From Rhabditoides inermis (lineage: Eukaryota > Nematoda > Chromadorea > Rhabditida > Rhabditidae), in the NCBI GenBank assembly GCA_963966185.1, contig CAWZYM010000238.1:411001-475000 (forward strand): DNA of 64,000 bases, read 5' to 3'. The translations under genes and the position numbers were made by a program. A model generated the notes under the pieces. The model was not told where the DNA came from and searched no databases. It worked only from the letters and a program-made list of their open reading frames with translations. Below are positions 56,807 to 64,000 of this stretch, piece after piece; the first letter of the stretch is position 1; every line of letters begins with the position of its first letter.

Positions 56807-57714
56807 CACGGCTTTGGTCAAGCGTGAGTGGAGAAGGGAGGGATGTCAAGATTACGTGTCCACAGCGGCGGATCCGGTTGTGGGTATTGTGGGATTGCAG
56901 ATTACCAGTTTGCGATGATTGCACGGCTATTGGTGGAATGGATTGCAGACGACAGAGGACGCTCGGAGACGTCTCCCAGCTGCCACCTCCCATTAACCTG
57001 GCACTATTTATTAGAAGTACTGTTATCGGCGCAGAAGTTGTTGATTTGTTGGTCTTCCCTGTCCCCGTCTCGTCACATTTCCTCTCTCCCACCTCCATCC
57101 CGTCGTCATCTCTGTCTGCGCTACTACAGGTGCGCACTCTCTCCCTCCTTCTCTAGCTTCTCTGTGGCTGTACTCTGTCCGCCTGCTCTCTAGCGGACCG
57201 GCCCACTCGACTCTGTGGGCGCACTCGGTTGCTCACCTCGAGCATCGATCCGTTTCACTTGCCTCTTCTGATTTGGAGATGTGATGATTGGATAGCGGTG
57301 TCAGGGAGGCGCCGCTCTCTTTTTTCCACCATGACCTCGCTCGTTTTTGCCCGCTTTCCTCGGTGGCATTGGGTGTATTGTGTGTTGTCTGGAGGGCGAA
57401 TCGTAGAATGAATGGTATATGAATGAGAGCTGCCTGCAGCCTGCACTACTCCAACCGATGGCCTCATTCCCCCCTTCACATGGCTTTTTGTTGTCTCCTC
57501 TCCTCTCCCTTGGCATGCCTTCTTATGGTCTCATTCTCATGGCATAGTAGCTGTCTCGGATGCTAGTACGGCGGCTTGCGCACTATTCTCTCCCCTCTCT
57601 ATGCTAATATCGAGGGTGGTTTGTCGGTTTTTGTTAACGCGTGTGTGCGCGCCGTTATTATATGTGCGACTCTCGGCTCTCGGCTGATTGCACCACATAT
57701 GATAGATACCCTCA

Positions 57715-57845
<131 letters not shown>

Positions 57846-60092
57846 TTACAGGTATGCATTCAATGATTCTGTGACTATCGTCTGATTTTGTTGTTGTTGA
57901 CATTGTGTGTGGGATAAGTGAGAGAGGGAGTGAGAGTCATTCTCCCTCTGTCTGCTTCGCACTCCCATGAGATGGATAGACCTCCCAATTAGTCCGAAAT
58001 TGGCCAAAAAAGGAGAGGGTGGAGAGAGTGCCGCCGCCGTTGCGCGCTATTTTATAGTACTACTGCACTGCACGTTTTGCTATTCCCTTCTCTCGATTAG
58101 CATATGGGAAGATTCGGGAGCATGTATCGTTTTTGTGTTTGGCGCGCGTCCGTGCAACATCGCTCCCCCTCCAGCATTGTTCCCCGGATGTTCCAGTTTT
58201 TCCAAGCTCCCAGTCTCGAAACTCGATCGAAAGTCGTGTGTCTGTTGTGCAATTAGTGAGAGATCGAGAGATCCGTGTGTTATTATGAAAGAGGATGCGT
58301 GTCGTTTTTGAGTGAACTCGAGGTGCGATGTCTATTGAGAGCATTTCCATTGTATCGCCCTCCCTGCAGAAATGGCCGCAGCGATCGCTCGCTGGTCATT
58401 TTCGAAAGTCGCAATTTCAACATGCATATTTCTGTACCGTGAACTGTGTGAGCGTGATTGCCACTCAATTCTTTCGAGAGTTCTCCTCTTTGCTCGCTTC
58501 GATTGCTCAGCTGACTACTGTTGTAGGAGTGAGTTGCGAGTGCGGCTCTCGAGTTTCTCTTTCCCCGAGTAATCTCGGCTGCTTATTTTATTTGCAATGC
58601 GGTGCGCAAACCGTCGCCAAGAAATTATGCAATCACAAGTTGTAATCGCTTGTACACGATATAGAAGCTTGCGCTGCTTACGTAAGTATGTGTTTTTAGT
58701 ACTCGCAAACCATTGGTGGATTGCGTGAAAAGGTGTGATTATTCGAGAATTGTTTGGTGATGGCTTTTGTTTGGTTTGGATAGGCTGGAGAGTGCGTGAG
58801 CTGAGAATAGAGAAGGGAGGGGGAGTGTGTGGGTAGTGGGGGTGGAAGCATGAGAGGTGAGAGGGGGGAATGGTTTGTGTGAGCCTTCAACTAGTAGCGA
58901 GCTCTCCCCTCTTTTCTCTGATTGCGACTTTCGACTTGCCACCAGCCTATTCATTGTGGTTCTTTCATCAAGAGTCCTGCAACCACGCTCTCCATATTCC
59001 CATACCTAACCTTATTTACTCTAGTGGCTGTGGAAGTGTGCGAGTGGATGTGGTATAGTAATGGTAGGCAGTACAGTCCGGTCAGCAATTGCAGCGGGCC
59101 GGCGGACGTGACAAGTACTGTACGAGTAGTGCCTGTTTCGCGCAAGTAGCTCACTCCACTCGTGTGTCCAACAGCGGCTATTCCCAGCCCCTCTCCTCCC
59201 CCTCCTCCCTTGCACACCCACTGTTCCATCCGCCCGCCAGCCACTCTTCCAGCCTAATTCCGTTTGTCATAACTCGGGGTTCGTTTGTGGCTCCCGCAGC
59301 TGTTCTCTCTCTCCTTCCCCTCCCTCTCTCCCTCTATTCTCCTAATCTTTGTGCTTTCCCGTAGTGGTCCGTGTCTCTGGGGAGTGCGTGAGGGAGTCGC
59401 AATTGTAGCGGTGTTCCTCCTTCCAATGATCCGCCCTAGCTTCGCCTGCCGTGGAGAGACCCGTTTCTCTCCGCTGTCACATCCACTCACTCTCTTTTAA
59501 CGTCACCGCTGATATGCGATTATTTGATTATATTGTCTTCTTTGATCTCTCTCCTCTTCTTGCGCGATCCGCCCGTTTTCAGCTGTTGCGTGTAGCTTCT
59601 CTCGCAGTTTTTCTCAATGCGCAACGAGAGTGTTCTAGTGCAGTCACGGAATGATGTGTTTCGGACGTCGTTGAGAGAAGGCACTAGAAGGCGACGTCAA
59701 ACGACGTCATATGTTAATATTTGTGTCCCATTGAGAATGCACATGTGTTTGGAGTCTTGGACTGCAATTACGGCTTTTCAACTCTCCTCTCTCTTTCCGG
59801 ACCCTCGCCCCTCGCAACTTGTTACTTGTATTTCCTTTTACAGCTCTTCTCTTCAATCCAGTCTCGTCCGTCTTCACTAGACATTTGACACCTTGCTATT
59901 CGAGATTCGGGTACGGCGGAAAAAGTGGCAGGCGTCCTCTTTCGAACTTCGCAATCACTGATCCGTGATTGGATAATCCTGATTCTTCCCGTCTGTTTTC
60001 TCTCATATTCCACACTGTCTCGCATCCTCTCTCCTCGCACTGTTCTGTTCACGCAACGAATCCAACGGGTTTTCTGCCTTGTTTCATCACGA

Positions 60093-60098
<6 letters not shown>

Positions 60099-60131
<33 letters not shown>
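60099..60131. repeat. (GA)n microsatellite
   Basis: Non-coding GA tract, followed 160 bases later by an opposed CT tract at 60284-60327. Confidence 0.95.
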
Positions 60132-60134
<3 letters not shown>

Positions 60135-60284
60135 GTTCGTTTCCCCTTGTGTGCGGAATCAAATGGGATCTCACGATTCACTACATACTGTTTCGAGTTT
60201 CTAGCGGATTGTCGTGTCCACTCTCTCTTTCATCCCCTCCCTTCTCCCTTCCTCCCTTCTCTCTCCCTTCTCTCTCTCCCCCCT

Positions 60285-60330
<46 letters not shown>

Positions 60331-61222
60331 ATCTCATGATTCGCATACGAACACTGTGTTTGTGTTTATCCGATCTACCTCCCGTATTGTACGTGTACCA
60401 GGTCTCATTTCACAAATATGCATTCACCGTGTTACGGAGTTACGGGTCTATATTTACTCGTAAAGTGGGAATGTAGTCCTATTTCCCCTTTTCCCTTCTG
60501 TCTCCCCTCATTAAGACACATAGGCCATAATATTCACGCTAAGCAGGTATGATATTTTCTTCTCGTCTTTTACATCTGTTCTCTATTCTTCGTATCTAAT
60601 GTCGCGTGAAAGGATGGAAAAGAGAAAAGGGAAGGTGTTCTTACAGTACCTCGCTTTTACCGTCATATGATCACGCTCATGCTGTTGACACTTAAGTTTG
60701 TTCAGATTGAGTCACTCAATTTCAGAGATTGTGTGTTGTGTTTCGGTTTGTTTAGGGACGAGACAGTGTCCCTTTGAAAGAATCGAGCGATCATCTCATT
60801 CTCGCTTCTCGCGCCCGCTTTCTCTTGATGTTTGATGTCTGCATTCTCTCTCAATATTCTATATTTAATGTGCGAGTGCTAGCCATTAGCCCCGCTCTAA
60901 CTACGTGGTTTTGACACTCACGTAGTTTATCACCATGTGACTTATACATGATTGTTACCGTATTGTTGATTCTTCACGCATTCTGCTATACTATCCCCCT
61001 CCCCCTCTCTCCCCACAGATGGTTCTCTCTCTCTATTTGCTTTTCCGACTCCCTTTTCTATTGTTGTTGTGCCCCGTATTTCGGCAAATATATATCCAAT
61101 TCGTTGCAATTCGCGAATGCTACACTGACTCCCAGCACTGTTACCTATACAATACATTGCTAATGTTCCGCGTCTAGCCCTCATGTCAGTGTTCTTCTAT
61201 GATTCTATGTCTATCTTTGCAG

Positions 61223-62256
61223 GTATGCTGCGTGGTGAGGTGTGGCTGAACCCGGTGTTCGATGGCCAGAGCGACTCTGACTCTGAGAGGAGCTCGCACC
61301 GCTCCCAGCCCTCCTGCTCCAGCAGATCCATACCTTATGTAAGTCCCACTCACACATTATTCAATATATATTTCTCATTGTAGCCGTGTCTTTCTCCCGA
61401 AGGTCTGTCCTGTCTCGTTGGTCCTTTGGGCAAGCGCGCGTTGGAGGCTATTCTCGTTCCCACCGAAGCCGTTTCCCTCGAACACATTGTTGGCAAAGGT
61501 AGGGTTTACAAAGTTGTGAATTACGCAAAAGTAGCAAAAGATGCTCTCAGACAAATGCCTCGGTATCCTCACGGTTTTGCGCGTAGGACTCGTCATCTTT
61601 TGTTCGTCACTGAGGAGCGGGATCGAACCCGCGATGCGTGGTGTGAGAGTGGCGACAGTTGCCACTGCGCCTCTCGATCACTACGCTCTTAGCATTGAGA
61701 GTGCAGGGTGTGGCGCAAGTGAGAGATTCATTTAGTGATGGATGGTGACTAGTAACCTCTTTCACGTGGTAGATAAAACATAAACATTGTGACAAAACAT
61801 AAACATTGTGACAGCCACGCCCGAGTGTGAGAGAGAGAGAGGGGGGGGGGGGCAAAGAAGCGGACCCTCTCGACTGTCGAAACGCGCTGCTCGCGCGCAC
61901 AGAATGGGGAAAATACGCACTCTGCAAACAGCAAAACACATTCATAGAGAAAAGTGATACCGTATCCAAACAACTATTCCTGGAGTTGATTGTAACCATT
62001 GCTATTGCAGGTTTCTTCGGCAATGTGTACCGTGGTCGAATGCGGGATAGATCTGGCAGAGCCTACCCTGTCGCTGTGAAGACATTGAAAGGTCACTTCA
62101 TTATTCACATTCACAATTCAATCTCATTCCGATACATTTCAAATGAGGTTATCGTCGACAGGACTATTCTGTTTGTAAAATGGTGCGTACGGTCTTTTGA
62201 GCATCCAGGAGGCAGTTATCTATTCACGCTCATCAGTTACTCTATAGAACCCTCTC

Positions 62257-62300
<44 letters not shown>

Positions 62301-63956
62301 TTGCTGACCCCTCTCCCGTTTCCCACACTCCCCGTCATATAAACCGGCGGAATAACAGTATATCGTGTCTCGCTTCCCCATTCCCTTTTCTGGTTTTTAG
62401 ATACACAATGAGTGAAAGCCGTTTCCGAAGGGAGTGAGGGGAGAGAGGGGAAGAGAAAGAGACGCCACACATTCAGACTCGTGAAATGAATGTGTGAAAT
62501 TGGATAGTTTTTGCGCACTCCCGCACTGGTTTTCCTCCGCGCGGAAACGACGGTCCAGTGAGAAAAAACACACACACGCGCACACTTCGTAACTCACATA
62601 CAAGACGATCGAACGGCAATGGGTCCCAGAGAAAAATGATTAGGAAATGGCAATGAACACCAATGTTGTTGAGTGACTGTAACCATGTCTGCAGGTCGCC
62701 CATCGTCCGCGCAGATCGCTCGCTTTCTGCGGGAGGCTCTGCTCACTTCCAGACTCCAGCACCCACACGTGCTCACTCTGAGGGCCATCTGTGCCGCGCC
62801 AGATGGACGGTCAGACACATTTCATACCAAAGTAGATCAACCTAGACTGACGCATTTCATTGCAGTCCGTGGATGCTTCTTCCTTACATGGATCGCGGGG
62901 ATCTGCGAACGTTCGTGCGAGGCAACCGATCCCTCAACCCCGCCCAGCTCACTGCTATGGCAGAACAGGTGCGTTCACATATCGATATTGTATTGTTCAA
63001 TAAATGCACAATATATCACACCTACACTACTGTGTTTTGCATGTGTCCGCCAGTCACAGTCACAGTGTCTAACGGCCTAACGGATCGCCCGAATCTGTAA
63101 GAGAGAGTCGAAAGTACACCGAAACACGTTTCAAACGCATTAGAAGCTGAGATCTACGATTTATGAGATGACAAAGAAGTTTTTCATGGCAACACTATAA
63201 CAAAACAATAAAGACGTAATTGATCAATCAATAATCAATAATTGAATGTTGAGGTTGCGTTGGGCATGGACTACATAGCTGCGTGTGGTCTGGTGCACCG
63301 GGACCTGGCCGCCAGGAACTGCATGTGAGTGGCGTGTGTCTGTCTGTCTGTGTGCCTGTCTGTCTATCTGTCTGTCTGTCTGTCATTTGTTCTTCCCTTG
63401 TCCCTGTCTACCTCCCCCCTTCTAGGCTCTCCTCCGATGGCACTGTCAAGGTCGCCGACTTTGGTCTTGCAGTCGACCTGAGGGAGAAGGTGAGTGACCC
63501 CTTTCAAAATCTATAAATGATTATTTTACTCACTACACTAGACTAGTTTATATTGTTGTAATGACGATCATGTGCAGGATCTGTTTCTGGACGAGTCTGA
63601 GACGGGTCCGGCGAGGCTGCCACTCAAATGGCTGGCGGTCGAGTCACTCCAAGACAGGACAGTGTTCAGCATGTACAGTGACGTGGTGCGTTCCTTCCCT
63701 CTCCTCCCCCCTCTCTCTCACTCACTTCTCCTCCCTTCTCCTCCCTTCTCTCTCCTCTCACCACTCCGATTACAGTGGTCGTTCGGTGTCCTTCTGTGGG
63801 AGTTGCTGTCTCGGGGCGCCCTGCCCTACGGACCCGTCAAGGTGCCTTGTCCAGTAGATGACTGGAACGAGTGTGTTGTTTGTAGGCGCAGGAGCTGCGA
63901 GCCATGTTAGAGGACGGGCACCGGCTGCCGCCGCCGCCGCGCTGCCCCCAACCACT
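61223..63956 (+). CDS. MET-like receptor tyrosine kinase, intracellular part (partial)
   Basis: Ten exons I can place: 61223-61338, 61384-61498, 62011-62091, 62695-62809, 62866-62968, 63254-63324, 63426-63489, 63578-63685, 63776-63841 and 63886 to about 63956. They encode a Ser-rich juxtamembrane stretch, then the kinase: [19 protein letters not shown] (glycine loop), [10 protein letters not shown] (Lys), [13 protein letters not shown] (alphaC Glu), [77 protein letters not shown] and KW-A-ESLQ resemble MET/RON. Catalytic residues are all present, but the activation loop ([18 protein letters not shown]) has no tyrosine. The gene continues past the right edge; extracellular exons are not found. 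Confidence 0.85.
61606..61688 (-). repeat. tRNA-like SINE fragment in a kinase intron
   Basis: On minus, an A box (AGGCGCAGTGGCAACTGTCG) and a perfect B box (GGTTCGATCCC) lie in tRNA-like spacing with a good T-arm, but the acceptor halves do not pair and no anticodon arm is convincing. Neither sequence nor flanks match the other two families. Confidence 0.6.
61776..61813. repeat. 19-base tandem duplication
   Basis: AAAACATAAACATTGTGAC is present twice in tandem in the same kinase intron. Confidence 0.9.
62262..62298. repeat. (CT)n microsatellite
   Basis: CT dinucleotides in the kinase intron between VAVKTLKG and the alphaC-helix exon. Confidence 0.95.
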
Positions 63957-64000
63957 GTCAGTCCATTCTCATCTTCCACACGTATCATCCCTCCCTCTCT

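Noticed and set aside
61606..61688. Candidate tRNA gene on the minus strand
   Set aside because: A and B boxes and a T-arm are present but the acceptor stem does not pair and there is no convincing anticodon arm, so it is listed as a tRNA-like repeat.

Overview
The window is nuclear DNA from a small-genome metazoan, almost certainly a nematode. The best single marker is a cuticle collagen (14305-15319, minus) with the nematode layout: N-terminal hydrophobic segment, RVKR processing site, cysteine clusters and interrupted Gly-X-Y blocks. Genes are intron-rich and closely spaced. Many start codons sit within a few bases to about 30 bases of an acceptor-like site that has no matching donor exon, as expected of spliced-leader trans-splicing. 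I cannot place the species more precisely.

Layout. 0.4-6.2 kb: a TM9SF3-type nonaspanin (minus), with an exon fragment copied into its largest intron and a retrotransposon tail in another. 6.7-14.1 kb: a large, many-exon, multi-zinc-finger protein (plus) that I do not recognise as a named gene; it is the most interesting gene here. 14.3-19.9 kb: a minus-strand run of collagen, GHITM/TMBIM5, BOLA1 and ribosomal protein L15. 20.4-21.4 kb: a GLRX3 (PICOT) monothiol glutaredoxin (plus).

22.3-35.1 kb is a repeat island of about 13 kb. It holds RTE and CR1/Jockey-like LINE remnants bracketed by inverted tRNA-derived SINE-like copies. A large imperfect palindrome follows (27878-34844), whose left arm is split by a 3.6 kb LINE with an intact 909-residue endonuclease/reverse transcriptase ORF.

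35.5-50.0 kb carries six minus-strand genes: a PUF/Pumilio RNA-binding protein, two tandem ERI-1/3'hExo exonucleases, a ZFAND4-like ubiquitin/AN1 protein, and a long ankyrin-repeat protein of the ANKRD28/44/52 (PP6 regulatory) type. An intron of the ankyrin gene is almost wholly made of a foldback element with two opposed tRNA-like promoters. 50.4-56.3 kb: KLHDC10-like Kelch protein and JAZF1-like zinc-finger protein (plus). 56.3-61.2 kb has no recognisable coding sequence. 61.2 kb to the edge: the intracellular kinase half of a MET-like receptor tyrosine kinase (plus), running out of the window.

Functional links are modest. GLRX3 and BOLA1 belong to partner families in iron-sulfur/iron handling and lie on either side of rpl-15. 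PUF and the ERI-1 pair both act on RNA. Exon boundaries were read by eye from GT/AG signals, frame continuity and family conservation, and should be treated as approximate.
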